From the NCBI GenBank assembly GCA_024036415.1, contig JAMWET010001321.1, positions 22,778 through 86,777 on the forward strand: a stretch of 64,000 bases of DNA. Direction: 5' to 3'. Shown piece after piece: positions 11,157-23,640 of the stretch (the stretch's first letter is position 1; every line of letters starts with the position of its first letter). A program made the position numbers and the translations under genes. Source of the stretch: Prochilodus magdalenae. Lineage: Eukaryota > Chordata > Actinopteri > Characiformes > Prochilodontidae. The notes beneath the pieces were generated by a model. It was given only the letters and a program-made list of their open reading frames with translations. It had not been told where the DNA came from and made no database searches.

Positions 11157-12080
11157 ATCACATGTGTGGCCGAGTCTGAAACTAGCACTGTTCAGTCCAA
11201 AGAGCTAGATATCTGACAACATGAGGAACCATACATGTGAACAGTAGATGCATTCCCGCAGTGCCCTGTTCTCTGCCAGCTGAAGAATGAGTCAGAATTT
11301 CACCACAAGTTGCTATAATATTCCCTCTGCTGCTCAGGGGATTCGGGACGACTCCATTCGGCCTCCGAGAATGACACTGACAGGCTGCAGCTCCCTGGGG
11401 GATTCTTCCTAGCGAGGCAGGAATGCAGTGCGCCGCGGAAAAGTCCGTTTATAGCAAGCTGTTGTGCAGATGCAGACACTTACCCTGCCGGGCTAGTTTT
11501 TACAATAACAGGGGGAATGCTTTGATCCGGGACTTATTAGCAGGACGGCAGTCTTCGGGGGGTGGAGTTCTAAAATATGTAGCCAAGCCGCTGTAATAGA
11601 AAAGCCTGAACACTGTCAATAACACTAACGCACCAAACGTGTCAATCCAAGGCCAGGGAGTAGGTACACAGACAATCAGTCTTCAGCCCAGCCATCCTCA
11701 TCGACACTCTGTTTAGGAATCCTGTGCAGGATTGTGCCTTACCCAGAGATATCTGCTAACACCATCAGTTCTCCATGTTTCCCAGAGGCTGATGGAGATC
11801 AGGCTAGCTGAAATGGGATTTAGTGCAGAATGTGAAGCTTATGTAAATATTTGATTGATCATGTGGTTGAGTCAAAAGTCTTGGGCTGGCGGTTTCCACA
11901 AGACATGGAAAACCAAACAAAGGACCGGTTAGGAAATCCTAAATTCTTTAAACTGAAAAACAGAACTCTCCAGTGGAACCAGCTGAGCCAATGCACCACT
12001 GTATACAGGGCCCGGGCTGTTTCTCAGCCTATCATAATACATTAGTCATTACAAGAATAGCCGCACACAGAATCAGCCGA
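11157..12080. other. Single-copy segment, possible regulatory DNA
   Basis: No gene is recognised. The part at 11280-11560 is non-repetitive and moderately GC-rich (for example GCGCCGCGGAAAAGTCCG), unlike its neighbours. It may be functional non-coding sequence, but no specific site is assigned. Confidence 0.25.
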
Positions 12081-12465
12081 CCGCAAACTTGGTGGGTAGG
12101 TTTGACATGGTGAGACAGGCTAATGATTCAGGTTTCACACTCGAGCAGTGGTGTCCTCCATGAGTCATCCTGTTAGTGCAGCACAGACATCAGTGGCAGA
12201 CGGTTCTCCTGTTAGTGCAGCACCACGGCAGACGACTGCACCATGCAGGACACAGACCGTTACCACGACTGTCCTTAACACCACGTCACCGTCACCAAAG
12301 ACTGCAGTGGTGTCGTACCAGACTGTCATGGAGTGACTCAGAATGGCAGCGGGTCATCTTCAGTGACGAGTCCCGCTTTAGTCTTGGTGGAGACGCCCAA
12401 CGAATCCATGTGTGGAGGCAGTGTGTTGTCCCGAAGGCCTAGCGTTACTCCACCCCTACCGCAGA
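12081..12465 (+). mobile_element. Tc1-like F1 family element, 3' truncated
   Basis: Plus-strand copy that keeps the family's 5' region (AACTTGGTGGGTAGGTTTGA near 12087), followed by the segment coding for LTPRHRHQRLQWCRTRLSW and FSDESRFSLGGDAQRI in one open frame (12176-12442). This is the longest intact reading of that part in the window. It breaks just after the RVWR-equivalent position and rejoins a few bases of the proline-coding region at 12445-12465 before AT-rich DNA begins. Confidence 0.82.
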
Positions 12466-13095
12466 ATTTCAAATTTTGAAAAAAAAGGTCAAAATGTAAA
12501 AAAACATTAAGTAATTATTTATGAGAGTAGGTCAATATTTTACTAAAGTAATTCAATATATTGAATTAGTAATTCAGAATTTAGAAAATAAAATCTGAGA
12601 AAACAAGCAATTGTTATGATGCAATAATTTAGACATTAGTTAATATTTTCTGAAAATATGTTAATTAAAATTCAAATACCACACTAACCAATAATAGTTT
12701 TGATAGAGTATGTCAAAATTTTGACAATCTGCTTTTTAATAAAATAAGTCTATAGTATCATAGTGAGCCATAAAGTTATTTAGGATCCAGTCGTTAATAT
12801 TTTCTAAAAAATATGTAATTTAGTAATTAAAAAATTCTAAAATCCAAGTGAAAATTTAGAAAAATGTAATTATTAATTTATTTTAAAGTTGATGAGTATG
12901 TAAAAACGTTGACAATCATGTTTTTAATAAAATAGCTCTATAGTATCATAGTGATCCAAAATTTAGAAAGAAAATATGAAGAAATAAGCCATTATTTTGG
13001 CACAATAAGTCAGAAAACTGAGATAAAAATAAATCATACTTTTGACATTAATATGAATTTGACATAGCAAGTAAATATAATTTTTTTTTTAAGTC
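12466..13095. repeat. AT-rich low-complexity block
   Basis: About 630 bp of very AT-rich sequence with repeated themes (AAAATTTAGAAA, ATAGTATCATAGTGA, GTTAATATTTTCTGAAAATA). The ATAGTATCATAGTGA phrase recurs near 12753 and 12942, pointing to diverged internal duplication of roughly 190 bp. It ends in a T run at 13081. No coding signal. Confidence 0.6.
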
Positions 13096-15096
13096 AGTAT
13101 TTCAGAGTGCTACTGCCCAGAACTGAGATACAGAGCTGTACTTGGTTGAAATGGATTTCCTTTCAGCTGCTTCCCAAATGCGCCATCACTAGACGAATGC
13201 CTTTGAGTGCTCATGTGGTATTTCACATTGGCACACTGAGGTGTAACTCAGTCCTGAGGAATCCAGCTTCAGCTGAGAGCCCTGTTGTCCACAGCACTGG
13301 CTGCTCATTCCCCTGCAGTCCAGACATTCCCTCCACATTGGGTCACTTCACCCCAAAACAGTGAGTCACCATGGCTCACTGAAATCATCAGTGGAGAAAT
13401 AAGCACCATGGCGATGACCCTGTCTTATCCTCTGGTTCCCTGTACCATCCACCGCATCTACGCCATCACGCTGACTCATCGGGATGCAGGAAGCCTTTGG
13501 GTTCTTGTCAACTGTAGACGTGACGGTGATAATGAGCTGTTCCGGAAGGACGTGTTTGGTTCTGCATCTTTGGTTTTGCACTGGGGCTACAATGCTAATG
13601 TGGCTAAGAAGTAATGGAAATGAAACTACACGCCTAAATTATCACTCGCGTCCCCCAAACCTGGTTAAACGACTAAAGCAACATCAGTTTAGACTTAACA
13701 GCTTCAAAATCATTCTGATGGTACTCACCTGTAGAACACCTGCTCTAGAACACCTGCTCTAGCGCTATGTCAGTTTGGCACAGGACCTCTTTGCAGAACT
13801 GCCTAAATGCTTTATGGCACCACGTCATGCTTCTATAGACCTATGGATCTTCAGCTAGCTTTAAGAAGAAGCTAGCTCAGCATTCCCAACATGGACCAAT
13901 CCAGAAACTGGACAACAGTAGACTAGCTTCAACTGGTTGGTGAAAGTTCTACTGTCTGGCCCTGCAGAGGGTCACCACACATCACCGTAGCTGCCCACCC
14001 ACCCACACAGGATAAACAACAACACATCCATGACCCCATGATACAACACAGCCATCACCTTGTTCCAACCTCTGCCATCCGGAAAAAGGGAACCCGGAGC
14101 ATCCGGCACCATTCAGGATGGTGTTTTACCCAAGGGCCGCCAAACTGGCCACTCTAGTACCGATCCCTCTACCAGCTGGGGGCTCCACACTGGGCTCTAC
14201 CAGTTTACGGGTCTCAAACATCTGAGCTGTGTTCTAGATACTAAACATCTGTACTGTAAACTGTGTGGCTGTTTACCTTAACACTGAGCCGCTATGCTCA
14301 GTATATGCACTGAACACTATTATATTTACACCTACTGTTTACAACCACATACCTAACTGCACACCTTCTCTCCTACATGTACACTAGGATGAATTTGGCT
14401 CCATGCTAGCGTACGCTAATATCTGTTTGCAGTTCAGTTCTAGTAATCTACCACCACATGGTTCTTCCTGTTCTGGTGTTGTTCAGAATTCCAGCACCCT
14501 GAACCAATCAGACTCTCCTGCTCGTGTACGTGTGCCATGCAGATTACACTCCGAGTGTACTCTGTCTGTATTTCATCTGTTCCCTTCAGCTGGTCAACAA
14601 GTGCCCGTCTACAGCTGTCCATGAAGGGGCTCATAGTGTGATTAGTATGGCCAAAGCCCTATTCAGACGGGATTAGTTTTCCATGAGGAGATGGATAATG
14701 TAACTATTCCCGGCATTTCCTGGTGATTTTAGCCCTGTCTGAATGTGCCATGTCCGTTCAAGCAAATGTCACAGGAACATTCTTCCTGGGAAGCCATGTT
14801 TCAACAGGTTTGCCCCAAACACTGGGTATCCATGCCATGCACGACGTAGCTAAACACCTTCTCAGGTACAACCAAACCTGGAACAAGCTCCCTTTCCACA
14901 GGACAAGCCGGAATATTAACGGAATGTCGGTTCACATGGGATTAATTCACATGGGCTCATTTTACAGGTGGAAGGCTCCAGGAGGGTTACTGTCGCGGGA
15001 GCACATAGTCGGTAAAAATGATGAGATGGTGCATTCGTACAGGACTAGGATGTCTGAGGAATGCCAGTGAGAATTACATTAGCTCACCACTACCTA
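13096..15096. other. No gene recognised
   Basis: Single-copy sequence. Overlapping frames at 13107-13762 on both strands, and a 115-codon frame at 14723-15070, lack domain similarity and splice context. No RNA gene or repeat is evident. Confidence 0.4.
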
Positions 15097-15313
15097 AACA
15101 CGTGGACAAAAGTGTTGGTACCCCTCGGTTAATGAAAGAAAAACCCACAGTGGTAACAGAAATAACTTTAATCTGACAAAAGATATAATAAATAAAAAAA
15201 TTATGAAAATGAACAAATGAAAGTCAGACATTGCTTTTCCACCATGCTTCAACAGAATTATTTAAAAAATAAACTCCTGAAACAGCCTGGACAGAAAGGA
15301 TGGAACCCCTAAC

Positions 15314-16580
<1,267 letters not shown>

Positions 16581-16862
16581 GACTACCTGTAGCCCTATAT
16601 ATAGGCCCACTGACTGATTACAAGACTGTAGACACCTGTGATGCTAATTAGTGAGCACACCTTGATTTAGCATGTCCCTTTAGTCACATTTTTCAGGGGT
16701 ACCATCATTTCTGTCCAGGTTGAAAAGCAATGTCTTTCATTTGTTCATTTTCATAGAATTTTTATTTATTATTACTTTTGTCAGGTTTAAGTTATTTCTG
16801 TTACCATTGTGGGTTTTTCTTTCATTAACCGAGGGGAACCAACAATTTTGTCCACGTGTGTA

Positions 16863-17792
16863 TAGGACTAACCCCATCCCAATAGGGTTCACACTGTATA
16901 CAAGCCAGAGAAAGAATATGGGTCCTCCACAATATGGACCCCAGACAAGAGGAGAGCTGTTTCTACTTTTCCCTGCAACACAAGCTTCCATTTCCTGTCT
17001 TTAATACATCACACCACAGTTGTTCTAAAGCAACACGACCCACAAGCCACATGCGCCCCTGCTTTGTCTACATGCTAAGGCACCTCCCTGCGATGGCTGG
17101 GGTCCAGACTGGCCTGGGTCCTTTCACTCCGCACACAATATCAGCCTTTAATCAAGCAGACAGCATCATTTCCCCCCACAAGCGGCGAGGAACTGCTGTG
17201 AGCTGTTACGGGGGAGGCGGAGGTGGAGGTGGATATTAATTGCTGGCTACCTTTCTGGAAAATATCGTTTTTCTTCCCCCACTGGAGTCAGCAGCACATG
17301 AACGCAGTTTGCAGGGAATGCAAGGGAGCAGAAAGGAAAGGAGGTGGGAGGTGTAGGGGGTGAGGAGTAAGGAGGGGGTGAGGAAGAAGGAGGCGAGGGG
17401 AGAAGGAGTCGTGAAGAAAACTCTTGGAGTTGATGAACATGTTCGTTCTCCACTTGCTCCACGTTGCCAGTGTGCAAGCACGCCAGGCTGAAGGGTCTCC
17501 CAGGGTTTGACACTGTGCCCAGACCCAGGCGAATAGGCAACCTGCTGCAGGGAAGGGTCCGCTCGCCTTACAGTGGAAGAGTAGATTAAAAGGCAGAACT
17601 GTGACGCTACCTTTCTGCCTTTACATTAAAGAGATCAAAGAGATCACCTACCAAAGCCCAAAACTGGTTATTGTGTTCATGTTACAGTTTTGAGACCTAC
17701 ACTCACGGCCCACATTACCAGCGTCACTGGAACACTCTGTTGCTCTACAGTTACAGACTGCAGTCCCTCTGTTTTATGAGTCACCTTGTGTG
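16863..17792. other. No gene recognised; purine-rich tract
   Basis: Single-copy. At 17320-17415 the plus strand is almost entirely purine, with four runs of three or more G (near 17346, 17356, 17373 and 17397). This allows triplex or G-quadruplex formation in principle. No gene is supported; antisense frames through the tract are compositional. Confidence 0.45.
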
Positions 17793-18185
17793 TTTAAGGT
17801 GGTAGTAACTCCAGGCTCCTGCAGATGGCGCTGCACAGGGGCTAGAAATCCCTGTGGGGTGCGAGTAACGGGATCCATAGATTGGGAGGAGGTGCTACAG
17901 TACAGGGAATGTCTCGTTCCATGTGTGGAAAATGGCTCCAGAGCAGATGTTAATGATTGGCTAAAAGGAGGGACTGCATGTGGGCGTGGCCAAAGACCAT
18001 AGTGTAAAGGAAGTAGCTGAATCTGCAGGTGTATGGAAGCGTACGGTCATACGGGTCTACCAGCAGTGGATACAATCCCAGTCTGGCAATTGTGCCAGGG
18101 AAGGCATCAACCAAATCTGGACCAACTGGCCAATCCTTTGGTGTGAGAGTGTCTGAACACTAATGTGGCTACATCCAGAAACTCG
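17793..18185 (+). mobile_element. R1 family element, copy 2 (truncated)
   Basis: It contains, in family order, CTCCTGCAGATGGCGCTGCA, the GATTGGGAGGAGGTGCTACA block, GTGGGCGTGGCCAAAGACCA, AAGGAAGTAGCTGAATCTGC, TCATACGGGTCTACCAGCAG and the GATGTGGCTACATCCAG equivalent near 18165. Both termini are missing. A 70-codon frame at 17790-18002 is the longest through this family but has no start or stop shared with other copies. Confidence 0.8.
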
Positions 18186-18439
18186 TCCAGTCCATGTCAA
18201 ATAATGCAAAGCATTAAGGCAGTGCTTTGGTGGGCATCTGCTAGGTGAAGCCACCCGATGCTCCTATGCGGTGGATCCGGTTGCTGTAGGTTGCCCTAGC
18301 TTAGATTCCGATTTGTGCTTCTGCATCCGATGGCACAAGAAATTGACACTACAGTGCTGGTGCTATGGATAAAAGGTAGATGCCATTCATTTAAATGGTG
18401 TCATTGTAGGGAACAACATGGTCCCAACCATCCAGCTCT
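18186..18439. other. No gene recognised
   Basis: Short single-copy spacer between an R1 relic and a tandem duplication. Confidence 0.4.
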
Positions 18440-18956
18440 AAAACTCCGTCTGCTTCCAGATGGGCATGCATGCCAACACGTCACCTGACCTTATTAAAAG
18501 CTCCTCCCTCGGAGGTTATTGCAGCGCATGCAACAATAAGTGCAGCTTCTTTTATACAGGGATAGGAAACACGGTAGCTCAAAGGAAGATCCATTTCCAC
18601 ATGCTGATCCAATTTACCGATCAACCTAGACATGCATCCCTAACCAACCACTCTGTGGAACGATTTTAATCACTTATAGGGGGGCCAGGACTCACCATCA
18701 AGACATGCTCCAAAACTCCATCTGCCTCCTGATGGGCATGCATACGTGTAGACATGTCACATGACCTTGGGAAATGGTGTCTAATAAGCAATGCCACAAT
18801 ACGAACAGCATGGGGCTTCTTTTATAAAGGGGTAGGAAACATGGTAGCTCCCAGAACGCTACAGTTCCACATGCTGACCAGTTTACTGATCATCCTAGAC
18901 ATGCATCCCTAACCAACCACTCTGTGGAACGGTTTTAATCACTCATAGGGGGGGGA
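18440..18956. repeat. Two-copy tandem duplication, about 270 bp
   Basis: Copy 1 (18440-18686) and copy 2 (18712-18956) share AAAACTCC, GATGGGCATGCAT, GCTTCTTTTATA and CCTAACCAACCACTCTGTGG in the same order, offset 272 bp at the left edge. They are clearly diverged, so the duplication is not recent. No reading frame is conserved between them. Confidence 0.85.
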
Positions 18957-19980
18957 GTCTCTGCGTGTGTCACCGTCAGCATTGGGTTTGATAGGGCTAA
19001 CCAATGTTAGGTTCTCTGACCTTTCTGATATAAAGGGCTGGGAGAATTTCCAGACTGGTCCAACCTGCTTGAGAAGCATCAGGTAAACAAAGCAAGATAC
19101 AACGAACCGGATTTACTGAGGGATCCGAACTGTACACAAATCCAAGCACTCCAACACCACAGACAGGGAGTAAGAAGCTAGTGTTGAGCTAAAACTGACA
19201 TGCACAGGTTAGGGTTGAGGTGCAGGACTCTACAGGCAGGCCAGTCACAAGACAAAGAGCTTTCAGATTGAGCAAACCGGCTCGAGAACCATCAGGTAAA
19301 CAAAGCAAGATACAATGAACTGGATTTACTGAGGGATCCGAACTGTACACAAATAAGATCATTCTGGGAACGGAGAGCAACAGCAATAAAAACTGATTAC
19401 TAATAGCTGCAGCAAGGCCAAAATAATAATTCCCACTGACCTGCGAGGCTTTGCAGGCTTTGCAAAGGTCTGGGCCCAAAAGTCTGGATGATGAATGGAC
19501 TTCAGGATGAATTTATGATCATTTAGCCTGAGTTGCAAGCCAGATATGACTCTACACGGAACGCATTCTGTGGGAGTAGTACAACGCTGCCTGCCTTTCT
19601 GACCATTAAACTATTGCGTATGTGTATTAATGTGGCCAAAACCCCCATAATACCCTCCTGCACAGTGCAACCTTATAAGATCATGGAGTTATTAAATAAG
19701 ATAGTGTTCCTGAAACCGTTCACTTGATTTTATAATAAACAGGCAACCACATCCTTTCTTGGCTTTCACAAAGACATGACTCACTGGCTCATCTTTCGAC
19801 AAACCCATTGAGACTAATGTTTGACTGTAGATCAGGATTTAGCAGAAACAACATGGCATGCTAGTTTCTTTGTTCTGCATGAGGTCCCCCTCCTCTGGCT
19901 TCGTAGGTGGTGAAAAAGCTATGGAAGTAAGCTCAATAAGAGCTATTGATTGTATCTGCTTGGTACCAGTGTTCCTCCAT
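18957..19980. repeat. Shuffled duplicated segments, no gene
   Basis: A 64-bp segment at 19078-19141 (ATCAGGTAAACAAAGCAAGA onward) recurs at 19291-19354. A 126-bp segment at 19141-19266 (TCCAAGCACTCC to GAGCTTTCAG) recurs at 20835-20960 with no length difference. The rest is single-copy. The frames here are unconvincing. Confidence 0.8.
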
Positions 19981-20470
19981 TCCCACTCTCTCAGTATGGC
20001 GTTGGGCCGCAGTGTTTGCTAACCCAACATGCCAGACGTCTCGGTATGGAGCTGTAGAGAAGGAAGATAAAGGGACCTGTGATCAATCCATCCCATGCAG
20101 CTTAAAATTTCAACACAGTTTGATGCAGATGGTGCGGTAGTTATGGAGCTACACATACCAGAAGTCTTTCTAGACGTGTTATGGCGTCATCGGTGCTGAC
20201 CACGTTTGCTAACCCCACGGATTCGTTGGGCGTCTCCACCAAGATGGAGCGGGTAGAGGTTCCAATGGAGATGACCCTGTGATAATCCCAGTCCCTCATG
20301 ACAGCTTGTACACACCACTGCAGTCTTTGGTGACGGTGACGGTAGGGGTGGAGGGACTAAGTCGTGGCACCAGGTCTTCTGTGCATGTAGTCCTGCGCGG
20401 TGGAGCCATCTGACAATGATGCTGCACTAACAGGAGGACTCATGGAGGACACCACAGTCAGGTACAGCAA
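19981..20470 (-). mobile_element. Tc1-like F1 fragment, interleaved mosaic
   Basis: This is made entirely of F1 pieces but not in F1 order. Short blocks alternate between two positions about 200 bp apart in the family sequence. For example AGACGTCTCGGTATGGAGCT is followed by GAAGGAAGATAAAGG (normally upstream), then CCATCCCATGCAGCTT (downstream), then GGAGCTACACATACCAGAAG (upstream), then TCGGTGCTGACCACG (downstream), then TTTGCTAACCC (upstream), and so on to about 20380. See the finding for interpretation. Confidence 0.75.
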
Positions 20471-20960
20471 TAAGGAGCATCCCTGCATACGTCAGATGTG
20501 CGGCTGAGTGTGAAACTTGAATTATTAGAATTATACACAATGCTGCCTGTCCCACAACTCTCTGGACAACTGGTAAACACCTAGACATCCACAAACCTGG
20601 TGTCTTGTGGCAGCCTCTGTTGGGAATTTTGCACACAGATCTGGGACAACCCCCTGGACAAGCCACGGCCCACTGTTGTCCACATAGCCCTGAGGGCAAG
20701 GGACTTGTCCTGGGACCTTTCCAGGTCGCTTAAAGGACAAACCCCTCTTGTTGGTCTGGGTAGATCCTCCGAACTTGATAAGGCTGACACGTGCACTGGA
20801 GGTTTCCAGATGGGTGCAGTGCAATATCTAGGGATCCAAGCACTCCGATACCACAGACATGGAGTAATAAGCTAGTGTTGAGCTAATACTCGCATGCCCA
20901 GGTTAGGGTTGAGGTGCAGGACACTACAGGCAGGCCAGTCACAAGACAAAGAGCTTTCAG
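20471..20960. repeat. Segment partly shared with 19.1-19.3 kb and 22.3-22.5 kb
   Basis: The part at 20581-20830 (CTTGTGGCAGCCTCTG, CAAGCCACGGCCCACTG, GATCCTCCGAACTTGATAAG) resembles the insert in the R1 copy at 22295-22490. The part at 20835-20960 duplicates 19141-19266. No gene function is recognised in the overlapping frames on either strand. Confidence 0.7.
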
Positions 20961-21974
20961 TACAGTCGGCATTACTTTCCATATCCAACAGTAATAGACA
21001 GAAGCTTAAACTCACCCAAACCAAAGTTATAAAACTTCTCTTCTTTGAATCTGAGCTCATCATCTGCTGCGAGTTTGGTGTTGGAGAAAACGGTTAAGGG
21101 TAACGGACCCATGAGAATGCGGTCAGTTCTGAACAGCTTAGCGTTAACTGCTTCCACAGGCTTTCCTCACTTTGGGTGGGCGGACTTGAGCGCTGCTAGT
21201 CTGAGCCAAAGGAACATAAAAGCACAACTGCATGCCTCACATTGGCATCAGGAAACATTAATTTTAACAACCATAAACCAGAATATGACAGCAGCAAATG
21301 ATCTCAGAGCAAGGAAAGTAGGTGCGCAATCCAAAAAGCAGCCTAAGATAAAGACACGTTGTTGTTTGGAGTATAGGCTTGCACACTTCGTTTTGGGATG
21401 TCTAACAAACTGAGCTGACTGTTAAGCTTACTCTTCTCATGGTGTCCTACCACACGTCCATCCAACCTACCTTACCATCTGTTAGCGGTGGCCAATCGTT
21501 GACCCGTAATGTCAGAAAGTGTTGATATGTAAAGAACTGTGAAACACTGATGTGGTGAGCCAGTTTAGAAATTAAACACATGAATAATAAGCATCTCAGT
21601 ATCTATATGTATATTTAGTGCTCTGAATGTGGGAACATGCTTGCTCAGAAACGATCACAGAGCATCCAACACTAAAGCCAGTACAGAGCTTCTCATATAC
21701 AGACATAGGAAACACACTCGAGTTCTCTGGCTCTACAGGATGGCGTGGACGTTACCCACACCGATTGCTCTGGGGACCTACAGATAACACCCAAAATGAT
21801 GTGCTGTTTATGTAAAATATCCCATGTTTACTTGTTCAAACTAGTGGATTGTGACACAGGCGACATTAAAATCACAGCGCGTCCGGTAATAAAGAAAAAC
21901 CTCAGCTTCTATATATTAATAGGGAATGGAATCCATATATGGAGGTGTATTTACAGATGTGTATGCAGTATATA
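20961..21974. other. No gene recognised
   Basis: Single-copy sequence. A 122-codon plus-strand frame at 21045-21413 has no recognisable domain and no splice context. Confidence 0.4.
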
Positions 21975-22673
21975 AGCTCATCCGACAAAAAACTGACATA
22001 CCTAATAGTGTGTAATACCTGTAGGGCCATAAATGACAGCTGTGTTTGGATTGGGCATGGACTGGACAAGTTTCTGGACGTAGGCCACATCAAGGTTCAG
22101 CCACTTCGGCATCAAAGAATTGTGCAGGTGGGCCAGATTTGGTGGATGCCTTCCCTGGCTCAGTTCCAAGCAGAATTCCCTGTAGACTGGGATTTTGGCC
22201 ACTTCTGGCCTTTGGCACGCCCAAATGAAATCACTCCTTTTAGCCAATCATTAACATCTGCTTTGAAGCCATTTTTACAAATTTGGTGGCAAGTTGCAGC
22301 CTTGTGGCAGTCTGTAGAGTGGGTTGAGACAGGGACGTTTCACACGACAACCCCTCGGAAAGCCATGCCCCACTGGGGTCCATGGAGCTCTGAGGCCTAT
22401 AGACTTGGTCTCAAGCTTCTTCTGGTTGTGGATCCTCCGAGCTTGATAAGGCTGACCCATGCACTGGAGGGTTGGTGGGGTCCCAGGTACAATGTCTCCT
22501 TTTAGCCAATCATTAACATCTGCTCTGGAGTCATTTTCCACACATGGAACGAGACATTCCCTGCACTGTAGCACCTCTTCCCAATCTATGGATCCCGTCA
22601 CTCACACCCTACAGGGATTTATAGCCCTGTCATCCTCGTGCAGCGCCATCTGCAGGAGACTCATTTTTGTCTG
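21975..22673 (-). mobile_element. R1 family element, copy 3, with both termini and a nested insert
   Basis: Both ends are visible. The left plus-strand end TATAAGCTCATCCGACAAAA is mirrored at the right by TTTTGTCTGGAGAGCTTATA, so the family has terminal inverted repeats next to TA. The body is in minus orientation. Around 22275-22500 it is interrupted by DNA related to 20581-20830. On both sides of the insert the R1 sequence CTTTTAGCCAATCATTAACA is present, giving a direct duplication of about 40 bp. Confidence 0.85.
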
Positions 22674-23640
22674 GAGAGCTTATATGTATTTGGCCTATAT
22701 GGATATGGATCTGCTGTTAATGGATGTGGATGCGAATCTGAACTTAGGCTATATATGGCTAAAGATGACCAAAAGTTGTTATGTTGGGTCAATGCTGTTA
22801 GCAGTCATTTTGGTCATCTGAACTTTATCTGTCAGTCTCAGCAAAAAAAAAAAAAAAGCTGACCTAAATGGAATTAATATTTGACTGCAGTTATACAGTT
22901 GATAACTTATAGCTCCGTCCTCCATTCTATCTGACGTTTACTCCCAATTCCCTGATGCCTCTAAGAGTCAATAATAGAGGAAGCAAAAAAGCAGTATATG
23001 ACCTTCTATTGCCTTAGCAGCTCTGTTTCAGAACACTGGTAGAAATGAGGTTACCAGACCCAGCCCAGTCCGAGCAAACAAAAGAAGCTGGATCTTGCAG
23101 GAAAAGAAATTCATTCCAGCTCTGATGTCGCCTTTGATTGCGTTTAATCTTTGATGATGCGCATTTACTTCTCCCACCCATTCCATGATGTATTCTTCAT
23201 GCTGTTATGGGGAAGGCGGCCGCCCGTGGGAACGTCTGGAGCCAAACTCGAGTTTCTGTGGCTCGTAAAGAAACTCCATGGATTTATTATGAACTGAGGT
23301 TCTGTTTTAAACACCTTCTCGGATGTACGGTGCGGCGTCCCAGTTTAGGAAGTGTTCCCTTTTCTCTACACACAACTTCACACACAGGAAACTCTCCAGG
23401 TGTTCCTGACAACGCCCGGATCTCATGCACAGACACAGCTGGACCGTCGCTCCACAGCGAGACACTTCTGAGGTTAGGCAGAAGGCTATGCATGGTGAAG
23501 CTTTCAGGCAACTAGTCGAGGGCAACCCAGGTAAAAAAAAAACAAGTACACTCAATTTAAGTACACTTAGTATTACTCCTCATTAATGTACTGAAGGTGT
23601 GCTATTTTCATATCTACATATTTCTAAATGTTTTGAAGTC
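22674..23640. other. No gene recognised
   Basis: Single-copy, with an A run at 22843-22857. A short frame pair at 23207-23555 overlaps on both strands with no family resemblance. Confidence 0.4.

Noticed and set aside
16934..17239. Frame ending in a poly-glycine stretch
   Set aside because: Made by a GGAGGT-rich low-complexity run; no gene signal.
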